From Buddleja alternifolia (lineage: Eukaryota > Streptophyta > Magnoliopsida > Lamiales > Scrophulariaceae): 64,000 nucleotides of DNA. The position numbers and the translations under genes were made by a program. The notes under the pieces are model-generated. The model was not told the DNA's origin. It was given only the letters and a program-made list of their open reading frames with translations, and searched no databases. Of this stretch, positions 1 to 11,150 are shown in pieces (the first letter of the stretch is position 1; the number at the start of each line of letters is the position of its first letter). The stretch is from the NCBI GenBank assembly GCA_019426215.1, contig CM033391.1, forward strand, positions 10,900,708 to 10,964,707, given 5' to 3'.

Positions 1-1440
1 TGTAGCAATTTCATTAGAGATTAAAAAAATTAGATATTTTCACTTCGTAGGAATTTCATTAGAGATTAGAAACATTTTAATATTTATTATATCTAACAAG
101 CTTCCTCACATGGTGATGAAGGGAGTTATGAGATTTGAAATCAGGACCTACTGTTTGTTATATTTTAGAAAAGCTTAATCTATCAGAGAAGAGAAATATA
201 TAGTATTTAGGGTAAATTACTTAAAATCCCTAAAAATAAATTTTTATATCCATAAAACCCATGAAAACATTTTTCAATCCAAAAATCTCATTCCACCAAC
301 TTTTCATTCCAAAAAGGCCTAGGACTTAAGGTTAATAAATTTATGGACTTAATTGTCGTTAGCCTTCTAGACTAAAAATTAAATCAATTGTAGTTTTGTA
401 TGGAGATTTATTTATTTAGAAATTTTATATTAATAATTGACTAAATATAAATTTTAAATTTTTCAGATTTTTACTCTTCTTTAAAAAAAATTAAAAAATA
501 TTTTTAGATAATTACCATAGTAAAATAAAAAAATTATAATTTTTTTTAAAACATTCAATACTAAAAAGAAAAATATGAATTATTCAATTTATCAATTTTA
601 ATCGATAAAAAAGATAAATTAATCAATTTTTTAATTTAATGAATGAAGGGTAGTTTAGTAAAAAAAGTTCTTAATCTTAACTTTTTGGTTTTTTTGAATG
701 AAAAGTTTGTAGAGTGGGTTTTGAGATTGAAAAATATTATCATGGGTTTTTTGGATATAAAAATTTATTTTAGGGGGTTTTTAGTAATTTTCCCTAGTAT
801 TTATCATCTTTAACAATCATTATTGCTGCAGAAGTTCAATAGCAAGTCTCATCTCATAGCTACGAACATTGTGTAGCGATTCTCGTCATCATGGTAACAA
901 AATTTCATTAGCAATTAATTTTATCACCAAGGGTTACGAAAATTCTGCAACAATTCATCAAAGAAATTCTATAGCAATTTTTGAAGTGAAATGATGTATG
1001 GCCCATAGCTACATTAGTAACAAAATAATTATATTCAACAAGATGTCCGTAAAAATAAGTGGCAATTCCCGTAGTCATGGCGATGAATTTGCATAAGTCT
1101 TTTATACAAAATAAATAGTTATTTCATTGCACAAGCAATAAAAATTCATTTGAGGTGGGTACAACATAAACTACGAGATTAAATTCCTAGCAAGTATCAT
1201 TGTTATTCAGTAGTTAAGATATTTTATTTATTTTTCTAAAGCAAAATATGTAGCAAATCAGTTGCACAAGCACGGCCACCCGTAATGGATGTGGATTCTG
1301 TTGCAAATTTCTAGCTATTTCGTCGCTAAAATATTTTAATTTTTCACTTATTTTAAGATGAATTTTACTACGAAATATCCATCGTTATTTAATCATAATA
1401 ACCACGAAATCTATTTCATAGCAATTTTGTAGCAGATGAC
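1..1440. other. AT-rich transposon-derived stretch, no gene
   Basis: No credible coding region. Outside the MITE at 210-794 the sequence repeats phrases such as TAGCAATTT, TTCATTAG and 'tagctac' many times, on both sides of the MITE. That style resembles the interior of non-autonomous CACTA elements, but neither terminus (CACTA...TAGTG) is visible in the window. The family is an inference; the MITE insertion into older repeat DNA is seen directly. Confidence 0.3.
210..794. mobile_element. Mutator-type MITE, copy 1 (585 bp) with 9-bp TSD
   Basis: The termini are GGGTAAATTACTTAAAA on the left and GTTTTTAGTAATTTTCCC on the right. They form an inverted repeat that continues for about 70 bp (ATAAATTTTTATATCC and so on). 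A perfect 9-bp target duplication TAGTATTTA lies at 201-209 and 795-803. A 9-bp duplication with long inverted repeats is the signature of Mutator-like elements. There is no coding capacity. Its near relative is at 2524-3117. Confidence 0.9.
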
Positions 1441-2284
1441 TTGTTTTTTATTGTAAAATTAAGCAAGAACCTACCTATATGAAATTTACAGGCTTGAGCT
1501 TCAGCTCAACAAGAACTATTCTAGAGATTCGAGCTCATACTCTAGCTCGACATATGTTATTCCATTATCTAATTGTAATACATCTTTTATTTTGATAAAT
1601 ATAAACTAAATTCTAAATAAGGAAAACTACAAATTTAGTCCTATAGAATTTGCACCTTTACAATTTCAATTTCATTGTTTGCAAGCTTGCAAAATTAGTC
1701 ATAAAATGTATTCTTTTGCAGTTTTAGTCTCTATCGTTAAAAACGGACAGAAACCGTTAGTTTGGTCATGTGCAACGGACGTGATCAGTAATAAACTTAA
1801 AGTCATGTGCATTCCACACATGAAATTCCATCCTATGAGATTAATTCTTATAAATAATGAGACTAAAATTACAAAATGTTTAATATACGAGACTACTATT
1901 GCAATTCATCCTTCTCAATATTAAAAGCTCATGAACAAAAAAAATGGAGCTTGAACTTGGTTCCATAGGCATACAGAGCTCGACAAAGCACTCAGTGCAT
2001 GACAGGTTCATCATGTACAATCTGGGCTCTAAATCTTTTCGGTCATTCATTGTGTTCATTAATTTGAAGGCTCAAAAATCTCATCCCTGGATAAGTTGGT
2101 GAATTCCACAAAATACCTAAGACGTTGTACTTAGCAAATAGGCTCATATTTTTCAAAGATGATGATGTGATTTTAGTTGATAGACAACCACGATTAATGT
2201 ACCCTGTAGTTAGGATGACGATGTGGGGTTACATACTTCAACAAATTAAAGTTTCAAAATATTTATCACTTACAATGAGTAGAT
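1441..2284. other. No gene seen; AT-rich intergenic DNA
   Basis: Short open frames at 1679-1924 and 2125-2310 have no recognisable motif and biased composition, and look like chance. The 1630-1920 stretch contains phrases such as 'aatttagtcc' and 'gagactaaaatt' that often occur near plant MULE and MITE ends, but no inverted repeat or target duplication could be defined. Confidence 0.4.
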
Positions 2285-2523
2285 TTAAATCAACAGCAAA
2301 TTGGAGATAAATTCCCACTCACTAATAAAATTTAAAAATCAGTCCCCACTCATGTTTTTAAACTATGCATTTCAATTCATATTCACTCTTTGGATTAGCT
2401 TCCTAATTGATGTAAAAAGACAAAAATGCCCTCAATTACACACAAAATTACAAAACTTTCTTTCTCTCTCCCCTTTTCCTCAGTATGACTTCTCTTTCCC
2501 CCTACCCCACTTTATTAATTTTT

Positions 2524-3117
2524 GGAAAAATTACTAAAACGCCCATAAAATAAATTTTAGTATCCAAAAAGTCCGTGAAAATATTTTTCATTCAAAAAAA
2601 ATCATTCCACCAACTTGTCATTTCACAAACCCCAACAGTTAGAGTTAATAAATTTATAGACTTAATCGTCCTTAGCCTTCTAAATAAGAAATCAATCAAT
2701 TGAAGTTTCATGTAGAAATTTTGTATTGATGATCGCACTTATTATGATTACAATCTTATATTTTTCAGATTTTTAAATCTTTTCAAAAATTTAAAAAAAT
2801 AATTTTTAGATAATTACCATATTAAAATCAAAAATAAATTACATAAATATTTAAAGTATTTACTAAAAAATAAAATTCGTATTATACTATTAATCAATTT
2901 AAAATTTTAAAATAAAATAATTTCGATAGAAAAAAAATCCATTGATCAATTTATCACTTATTAAATGAAGGGTAATTTAATTCAAAAAGTTGTTAATCCT
3001 AACTTTTGGGCTTTTTGAAATGAAAAGTTTGTGAAATGGATTTCTGAGATTGAAAAATATTTTGATGAGTTTTTTGGATACACAAATTTATTTTAGCAGG
3101 GGTTTAGTATTTTTCCC
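2524..3117. mobile_element. Mutator-type MITE, copy 2 (594 bp), nested in the left terminal repeat of the large MULE
   Basis: Same family as 210-794: it shares GGAAAAATTAC/GTATTTTTCCC ends, 'cattccaccaact', 'taataaattta' and 'gacttaat' blocks in the same order. A perfect 9-bp duplication TTAATTTTT lies at 2515-2523 and 3118-3126. Removing it restores continuity of the larger element's inverted repeat, so it inserted later. Confidence 0.9.
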
Positions 3118-3384
3118 TTAATTTTTTAATCATCTTCTTCCTCACATCTCTCTTCTCTTTTTTCCTTTTATCCTTCACCATAAACCTGATTATATATGCT
3201 TTTTCAGCGATCGATTGTGTTCAAAGGTGACACCGTCTTATTCTCCACGATGAAAGGAACAAATCGAAATCCATATTGCCTATATTTCAAGTAATATATA
3301 TATATATATATATATATTCAAATTTCATATGTATAGCTATTGCAGTATCGACAAGCCATGTGTGAAGTATTTTTAGTGCATAGT

Positions 3385-3585
3385 TGAAGTTTTTTCAAAT
3401 GATATCCACCTCCCACTTTATGTGAGAGGTCCTGGGTTCGAATCCAGGCTGTCACAAGTTGTAGCTCTCCCCTCCTTTATAGAACTAGATAGAGTCTTTA
3501 TGCTCAGGATTATAAGTATCAACCTGGGTTTGTCGGGCTAGATATGTAGGGTATCCCCCGTCCTCTTGAATTAAAAAAAATGATA
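3385..3585 (+). mobile_element. tRNA-derived SINE, 3' part
   Basis: A good Pol III B box, GGTTCGAATCC, lies at about 3434-3444, followed by a conserved-looking body ending in GTATCCCCCGTCCTCTTGAA and a short A-rich tail. The expected A box upstream is not clear, and no target duplication was found, so the 5' end is uncertain. It is not a tRNA gene because no acceptor stem or anticodon arm can be folded around the B box. It abuts the 178-bp tandem repeats. Confidence 0.55.
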
Positions 3586-3589
3586 AGTT

Positions 3590-4195
3590 GACAGATTTCC
3601 GCAGTTTCACAAAAACGTCCATAACACACTATAGGATGCTCGAAATCAAAAACTGTTTTCTTATTTTGAAAATAGACACATAGGGCTTTCGGAAATTGTA
3701 CGAGACATTATCAATAAATGTCTCATATGAAAGAATATTTGTCTTCAAATGTAAGCTAAAAATTTATAGATAGTTTTGCGCGACTTCACGATAAAGTCCA
3801 TAACGCACTGTACGATGGTCGGAATCATATGCAATTTTTTTTTTATTTCAAAGTAGACACATAGAAATATCTTAAAATGTATGACACATTACTTAGAAAT
3901 TTCTAGTATGAAGCAGTTTTTCCTTCAAACATAAGCTAAAATTTATTGACAGTTTTGTGGGACATCATGTGAAAGTCCATAATGCACTGTACAATGCTCG
4001 GAATCATAAACTATTTTTTTAGTTTCAAGGTAGACACATAGAGATTTCTGACAATGTAAGATATATTATCAAAAAATTTCTAGTATGAAACAGGTTTTCC
4101 TTCAAATATAAGCTAAAATTTGTCGACAGTTTTGCGTGACTTCACGAGAAAGTCCATAACGCATTGCACGGTGCTCGAAATCATAAACCGTTTTT
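3590..4195. repeat. Tandem repeat, about 178-bp unit, ~3.4 copies
   Basis: The phrase 'agttttgcg(c/t)gacttcacg' followed by 'aaagtccataacgca' recurs at about 3771, 3951 and 4129, with a diverged first copy at about 3601. Each unit continues with 'tagacacatag' and 'aagctaaaattt'. The spacing of roughly 170-180 bp is regular. No function is known. Confidence 0.85.
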
Positions 4196-5580
4196 TGTTT
4201 TATATGTTAAAATACGCCATTTACATGTACACATACGTCAATTGTTATGTAAGTCATTATTATGCAATAATACTTCATTTTTCATGTTACCATACATCTT
4301 TTTATATATACAAATACGTCAATTTACATGTACACATACATCAAATGTCAAGTGAAAATACACCTTTTGATGAGTAATAAATACGTCATTTCATATGTAA
4401 GAATACGTCCTCTAAATAAAATAAAAAATCATTTCTATGTAATAATACTTCATTTTGTATGTTACCATACGTTTTATAAGTAAAATATGTTGTTTACATG
4501 TACACATACGTCAATTGTCATGTAATAATACATCATTTCATATGTAAGAATACATCCTTTAAACAAAATAAAGTCATTAATATGCAATAATACTTCATTT
4601 TGTATGTTATCATACATCATTTTATATGTAAAAACACGTCAATTTACATGTATGCATACGCCAATTGTCATGTAAAAATACATCATTTGATTTGTAATAA
4701 TAATTCATTTCGTATGTAAGAATACATCCTCTAAATGAAATAAAAAGTCATTTATATGCAACAATACTTCATTTTGTATGATACCATACGTTGTTTTATA
4801 TGTAAAAATTCGTCATTTACATGTACACATACGTCAATTGTCATGTAAAGATACGTCATTTGATGTGTAATAATAATTAATTTCATATGTAAGACTACGT
4901 CATTTAAATGACATAAAAAGTTATTTATATGTAATAATACTTCATTTTGTATGTTACCATACATCGTTTTATATATACAAATACGTCAATTTACATGTAC
5001 ACATACATCAATTGTCATGTAAAATACATCATTTTATATGTAATAATACGTCATTTGATGTGTAATAATACATGAATTCATATGTAATAATATGGCATTT
5101 GATATGTAATCATACATCAATTCATATGTAGTCATACGTCAATTTATATGCAACCATACTTCAATTGATACGTAAGAATATGTCAATTCATATGTAGTCA
5201 TACGTCAATTTATAAGCAACTATACGTCAATTGATATGTAATAATACGTCCATTCATATATAATAATACGATATTTTATATATAATCATACGTCAATTGA
5301 TATGTACTAATACGTTAATTTATATGTAATCATATGTCATTTGATATGTAATAATACGTTAGTTCATATGTAATAATATGACATTTGATATGCAACCATA
5401 CATCAATTGATATATAGTCATACGTCAATTTATATGCAACCATACGTCAATTGATATGTAAGAATACATCAATTTATATGTAATCATATGTTATTTTATA
5501 TGTAATAATAAGTCAATTCTTATGTAATAATACAACATTGCATATGTAGTAATACGTCATTGTATATTCATCATATTAGT
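4196..5580 (+). repeat. TACGTCA minisatellite array, forward orientation
   Basis: About 1.4 kb of degenerate units of roughly 20-24 bp built from 'ATACGTCAATT', 'catatgtaataatacgtca' and similar. The core heptamer TACGTCA (or TACATCA/TACTTCA variants) recurs dozens of times on the plus strand. Open frames at 4120-4377 and 4752-4964 are artefacts of the array. TGACG/ACGT is the core recognised by plant bZIP factors of the TGA/as-1 class, but whether any factor binds here is unknown. Confidence 0.9.
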
Positions 5581-6170
5581 CGTAACAATACATTTTGAAA
5601 TGATACGTTAGATTATTGGTAAAGATATGTTATAAGTGAACAATATGAAATATTTATACTCAAGTGTATAAATATCTCAAAACCGTAAATTCTTACACAT
5701 AAAGTCAAGTGATAACTAGTAGTAATGTGGATATACATAGTATTTGGTATATCTATTTAATGCCTATTTTGCTCCAAGTATGTTGTTTAATGCACCTTAA
5801 TGACATTATAAATAATTATTATTAAATATATAACATGCCTAAGTATAATCATGTGTATGAGTATCTCAAAACTACAAACTCACATTAAAATTCAAGTGAT
5901 CACTACTAGTAGTATATGTGAACATTGAGTTTTGGAAACACAAATAATACTAGTTAGTGAAAAAATATACATTAAATTATATTAAATGCATAATTTGCTT
6001 AGATATATGTAAACATTGAGTTTCGGACCATTTAATTTTAGGTATGTTGGGTCATAGTGTTTAGGATTTAGGATTTAGGGATTAGGACTTAGGGTTTAGG
6101 GGTTAGGGTTTAGGAGAAATATTATTACATATGAAGTGTTGTAACTAAAAGGATATATTAATACATATAA
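5581..6170. repeat. Spacer between the two array arms, with telomere-like TTTAGGG tract
   Basis: AT-rich spacer with a run of TTTAGGG/TTTAGGA variants at about 6058-6116, resembling the Arabidopsis-type plant telomere repeat. The block 5761-5935 ('ttttgctccaagtatgttgtttaatgc', 'aactacaaactcaca') reappears at 10765-10915 in the same orientation. Confidence 0.8.
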
Positions 6171-6660
6171 AGGTCGTATGTCAACATTTAACATAACGTA
6201 TTATTTTAATAAAATGACGTACGTGTATAATCTAACGACGTATGTGTATAGTTTAATGACATACAAGTGTAGTCTAATGACGTACGTGGTCAAATAAGTT
6301 GACGTATTAGTATAAATAAATTATACATTTTAAATGACGTACTTTAACAGCTAACCGAAGTATTATTACATATGTATTGTTACAATTAAAAGGATGTATT
6401 AGTAAATAAAAAGGCCATATGTCAACATTTAAGATGACGTATTATTTTTAATAAGAACGACGTAAGTGTATAATCCAACGATGTACGTGTGTAGTCTAAT
6501 GACGTACATGGTTAAATAAGTTGACGTATTAGTATATATAAATTATACATTTCAAATGACGTATTTTAACAGCAAACCGAAGTATATTTACATATGAAAC
6601 GATGTATTGTTACAACTAAAAGAATGTATTAATAAATATAAAGGCCGTATGTCAACATTA
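6171..6660 (-). repeat. TGACGTA array, reverse orientation
   Basis: The same heptamer as at 4196-5580, now on the minus strand: TGACGTA in 'aatgacgtacgt', 'gttgacgtattagtata' and 'cgacgtaagtgtataat'. The approximately 230-bp block 6120-6350 is itself repeated at 6360-6660 (tattacatatg...aaggccgtatgtcaacat). Together with the forward array it makes a large imperfect inverted structure. Confidence 0.85.
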
Positions 6661-6663
6661 AAA

Positions 6664-6895
6664 TAAGGGAAAATTAGTGAGAAATCCCCAAACCCTATTC
6701 AAAGTTCAAAATCAGTCTCTACTCCTAATTTACAACTCTGCACTCCCTAGTTCCTAATTAAAATTTGTCTAAGCTCCCTAACCCCTGTGAAAAGACAAAA
6801 TTGCCCTTAATTTGAACAAAAAATTACATGATCCTGCCTAAACCCTTTGAAAAGACAAAATTGCCCTTAACTCGAACAAAAAATTACATGATCCC
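6664..6895. repeat. Internal copy of a MULE end plus a 57-bp tandem duplication
   Basis: From 6665, GGGAAAATTAGTGAGAAATC and the following 'aaaatcagtc' and 'aaaagacaaaattgccct' match the reverse complement of the right end (11780-11948) more closely than the left outer end does. Flanking 9-mers are TTAAAATAA (left) and TTAAATCAA (right), 7 of 9 identical. Within it, 'gaaaagacaaaattgccctt' to 'aaaaaattacatgatc' occurs twice in tandem, at about 6782-6838 and 6839-6895. This could be the original left end of a smaller inner MULE. Confidence 0.7.
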
Positions 6896-7271
6896 CATAA
6901 GTGTATCAGTATCTTCCCGCCTTCAACCTGTGTGTTCTCTTTTTCTCAACACGGTTCCTCCTTCTTCGCTGTCTTCTCAAATTCCAGCCAAAAATTTCTC
7001 CCAAAATCGATTTCCGCCTTGCCGTCGTCGCCTGGGTATTCGATTTTCGAAGTTTGTTCCCTAAATTTCTAATTTTTCACTTGGAAGCCTCATACCATCG
7101 TCGGCGCTCACACCACCACCACCTGGGTATTCGATTTTCACCTATAATTTTGGATTTGTGAGTGTAGGTGAATTGAATTTAGTTAATTTCAGTTTTGTCT
7201 ATTTATGAATTTCAGTTTTGTCTATTTATTTACCCTAATAATTTATGTTGGTTGATCCTTGCAGGGTCTAA

Positions 7272-10218
7272 ATGGCGAAAAAACATCATAGGAAGGAGTA
7301 CGATGTCTTGTCACGGTGCCACCCGAATACATACTGTAAAGTAATGGAAGAATTAGTTCGATTGATGTCGAAAAAGCTTCGAGAAGCAATAAAGAAGACT
7401 CCGTTCTTCTCATACATGAAAATTCCAAACATGTCCCATAGCTTAGCTCAAGTTGGGGCACTATTGTGGACATTCCGTTGGGAGAGTAAGGCATTTGTTT
7501 TTGGTAACGGCACTGAAGTTCCATTCCTCGCGTCCGAATTCTCCATTGTGATGGGGCTCCACGAGTTAGGTCAGTATGTTGACTTGGAAATGAATTTGGT
7601 GGAGTCCAAAACATTAAGTAAACATTTTGATGGGAAATTGAGTGAAGTGACGCGGGATAATATTGTTATGAAATTGTATGAGTTAGTCTCTAGAAAATCG
7701 AAGGCGAGAGGATTTTTTTAGGATGTATGTTCTTTTTGTGTGTAATGCTATTTTATTTCCTTGCAATAACTTTCGTACTCCACAATTTTTGCTTGCTTAC
7801 ATGGATGATTGGGAATACCTCTGGGAGTATGCTTGGAGGCGCGCCGTTCACTCGTTCTTGATGAAGCAAATCTACGAGTATACTGAAAAACTGGGGCAAA
7901 TGAAATACATCAATGGATGTACAATTGGACTTATGGTTAGTTGTATTAGTTCTGCATTGCAGTTAAATAAAGTATGTTTTCTGGAAACCGTATTAAATTG
8001 CATAGATCTAAATACTCATTGTTATATGCTTCATTCTAGGCTTGGGTTATTGAGCATGTGCGCTCCATGGAGACTCAACGCGTGGTGCGCTCCGTCCCAC
8101 GGCTTTTTAAGTGGGGGAGGACAATCATCTCCAACGACATTGATGCTGTCACGCGACAATTTAGAGCACTTACTCCAGATGAGGTAATTGGTGTGTTTAC
8201 AATGTTTAATCTCCCTTAAAAATTCATTGCAAGTTTGAACTTTTATGTTCTTACCAGATTATTGAGATGTATACTTTCAAAGATGAGAAAAAATTTATAA
8301 AGCCAATCGAAGCACGAGTTGATGTTGATCATATTTCGGCTTTGAAACAAGAGGAAAGAAAAAAAGGTAATTGAACGACTGGGCAAAAGGGTTCTTTTAC
8401 GTAAGGCAAGAAAAATCATAACCAAGGACAGTGACTTAGATGATGATGCCCTAATTGACACCCTTATTCAGTTGAAGAAAAGAAAAACAGAGGAGGAGAA
8501 TGTTGGCAAATCTGGTGTGATGAAAGAGAACGAAGACGAGAAAGAAGAGGCTGAGAGAGAGGAAGGGAAAGAGAGAGAGGAAAAGAAAGAGAGATATGAA
8601 GACGCAGAGAGAGAGAGAGAGAGAGAGAGAGTGAGGAAGAGAAAAAGATGGCTGAAGGAGAAGAGATAGAGAAAGAGAAAAAGATGGCTGAAGGAGAAGA
8701 GATAGAGAAAGAGGAAAAGAAATGCGAAGAAGATGTTGGTGACTTGAAGACACATCAACGTACCGGGTGTGAAGAGGTAAACCATTGATATACTGCATGC
8801 ATTATTAAACAAATTGTTATTAATAAGACGTAGGAATTAATACTTTCTGTATTAGGCTTGCTAACTTGTGACAAATCACTACGGGGGTAAAACATGAATT
8901 TACATACTGCAATTAAAGTATTCCATACGTCAATGAGTAAGAACTCATACTTCGGTTAGTCCGATTTCGTACGTCATTTATAAAGGAACCATACTAAATT
9001 AAACATGACTTTGTATACTGCATTCATTAGGAACTCATACTTCATTTATGTAAATATTTACTGCATTTAATACGAAAACATACTACATCTGAGACTACGA
9101 CAAGTATGTACAGATTCCAATTGAAGTCGATGACAATTATATATCATCTCATGAAGTTGACAGTAAGAATACCCTTGAGCAGTACAAAGGGAGGATGAAC
9201 TAGTTCACAAGACCTAAGTGATGATGATCGTCGGATCATTGATGCTTATATTTGTGGAGACATGCTAGAGTACAAATACTAAATATATTACTTATCTTTT
9301 TTTATTTTAATTGATTTGTCTACTAATAATGATAAATCTCAATTTGCAGTGTGCCTGTTTGGGATGCACCTGTACTTGATCTTCCTCACAAAGAGTTTTG
9401 TGATCTATTGTTCGGAAGGCACTATCCTCGTCTTTGGTGGATTGCTACGTGGACATTCTGTGTAACAATGTCGTTTCAACGACTGTTGGCCACCGCGTCT
9501 TTTACTCTCCCTCTTATTTTCAGGTATCAATGTAGAAGAATCTAAAAAAATAATCGTACGTGTTAGGATTTTGTTAGATTGTAAATACTAGCAAATTAAC
9601 ACTTGATAGATTGAAGTCCTTCTGAAACTTCGCAAACTAAGCACGTCCGTCCGTCAAGATCAGTATATAGATGTTGTTGATAACTTGACTGCACATTCAG
9701 CCAAATCTATACAGAAGCTGACAGTAGATGTCATGAACACGTGCCGGTATATCATGATCCCAATTGTCGACGAATTTCATTGGACACTTCTGGTTATTGA
9801 TACGAAGGAGAAAAAGTTCATACACATGAATTCTATCTGGACCCCGAAGAATTCAGCAGCGGCAATACTCATTGTGAGTTTGTTTACATTTCATTTTAAA
9901 TGAGTATTTAAAAAATATTAAAAATGTTAAATTCCTTTTTGCAGGCTAAGTTTTTCTCGAGTTATCTAAAAAACAAGTTGGGTTGTGATATTGGCGAGGG
10001 AACCGTGGAAAAAAATAAGGATTGCCGCCAACAAGAGGGGGGTGGATTGTGGGGTTTTTGTGTTCATGTGGGCAAAGTGTTTTGCCGTAGATTTCGAGTC
10101 ATTTTGGTTATATCACCAGAGCGTTGGGTTAGATTCTTTCCGAGCACGTATGGCCGCAGTTATTCTGAGACAGAGGGCATAGTTGACGATGCAATTAATG
10201 ATGTATTGGATGATTTCT
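7272..10218 (+). pseudogene. Broken MULE-borne Ulp1-like (C48) cysteine protease gene, multi-exon
   Basis: The first frame (7272-7721) encodes MAKKHHRKEYDV..., with the domain that precedes plant transposon Ulp1 domains (FVFGNGTEVPF, FSIVMGLHELG). Continuation is seen around 7799-7935 (MDDWEYLWEYAWRRA). A clean GT-AG intron fits 7936-8039 and another 8184-8257. A charged, GA-repeat-rich linker follows (8472-8730). The protease domain lies at 9349-10218: HWTLLVID carries the catalytic His (9685-9903 frame) and GVDCGVFVFM the catalytic Cys (9985-10182 frame). The usual Asp after the His strand is Asn (HMNSIW), and the Gln six residues before Cys is Asn. Frame breaks lie near 8356-8364 (poly-A) and 9450. 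Ulp1 proteases cleave SUMO-type conjugates; this copy is probably inactive. Confidence 0.75.
8880..9330. other. Intron or linker with scattered TACGTCA motifs
   Basis: Non-coding sequence between the charged linker and the protease exons. It contains degenerate forms of the array motif (catacgtcaatgag, tcgtacgtcattta, aactcatacttc). This suggests the array repeats have spread into the gene itself. Confidence 0.5.
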
Positions 10219-10224
10219 ATGGTA

Positions 10225-10760
10225 CAATTCTATTATATGAACAATACGTCATTTTTATTGTATCTATACGTCATTGAATATAATCTATACATCACTTAAA
10301 ATATAATCATACGTCAATTATATGCAGCCATACGTCAATAGATTGTATACATATGTCAAATGATGTGTAGACATACGTCAATTGATGTGTAGACATACGT
10401 CAATTGATTTGAATACATACGTCAATTGATGTGTAGACATACCTCAATTGATTTGAATACATACGTCAACTGATATATATTCTTACATCAAATGATATGT
10501 ATGCATACGTCAATTGACGAATATAAATACGTCATTTGTCTTGTAGACATACGTCGATTGATAGGTATACATATGTCAATAGATATGTATACATACGTCA
10601 AATGATGTGTAGCCATACGTCAATTGATATGTATATATATGTCAAATGATTTGTAGCCATACTTCAATTGATGTGTAGACATACGTCAATTGGTATTATA
10701 CACAATCAATGGATGTGTATACATACTTCAATTGACACATACATACATCAATTGATTCGT
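10225..10760 (+). repeat. Second TACGTCA array, forward orientation
   Basis: Units of about 22-24 bp such as 'catacgtcaattgatgtgta' are repeated roughly 20 times directly after the Ulp1-like frame. They have the same heptamer and orientation as 4196-5580 and are better conserved. Confidence 0.9.
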
Positions 10761-11150
10761 ATATTGCGTATTTTGCTCTAAGTATGTTGTTTAATGCAAC
10801 CTACGTGACATTATAAATATATATAACATGCCCAAGTATAAGCATGTGAATGAGTATTTCAAAACTACAAACTCACACAATTTACACTTGTGATCACTTG
10901 TAGTAGTGTTTACACACATTATGTTTGTGAAAGATATGTACCTTTATCGATTCAACTCCTATTATTCTCCAATAAATTATATAATATAACTTTAAAATAT
11001 TACAAATATATACAATCATTCCTTAAAAAAAATAATGCGTTTAGGGTTTCAGATTTAGGATTTATGGTTTATGGTTTAGGATTTAGGGTTTATGGTTTAA
11101 GGTTTGTGGTTTAGGATTTAGGGTTTTATGGTTTAAGGTCCATGGTTTAC
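10761..11150. repeat. Second spacer with telomere-like tract
   Basis: 10765-10915 repeats the spacer at 5761-5935 (tattttgctctaagtatgtt, aacatgcccaagtataa, actacaaactcaca). 11038-11150 is a run of TTTAGGG-type words (gatttagggtttatggttt). The 74-residue open frame at 10890-11114 is just translated repeat. Confidence 0.8.

Noticed and set aside
3425..3450. Possible tRNA gene around GGTTCGAATCC
   Set aside because: Only the B-box arm is tRNA-like; no acceptor or anticodon arm. Assigned to a SINE.
4196..5580. Regularly spaced short repeats resembling a CRISPR array
   Set aside because: The unit is degenerate and spacers are not unique (they are also ATGTAATAAT-like). The context is a plant transposon, so this is a minisatellite.
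8451..8812. Minus-strand Ser/Leu-rich open frames of 114-115 residues
   Set aside because: Antisense of the GA-rich linker of the Ulp1-like gene; low-complexity artefact.
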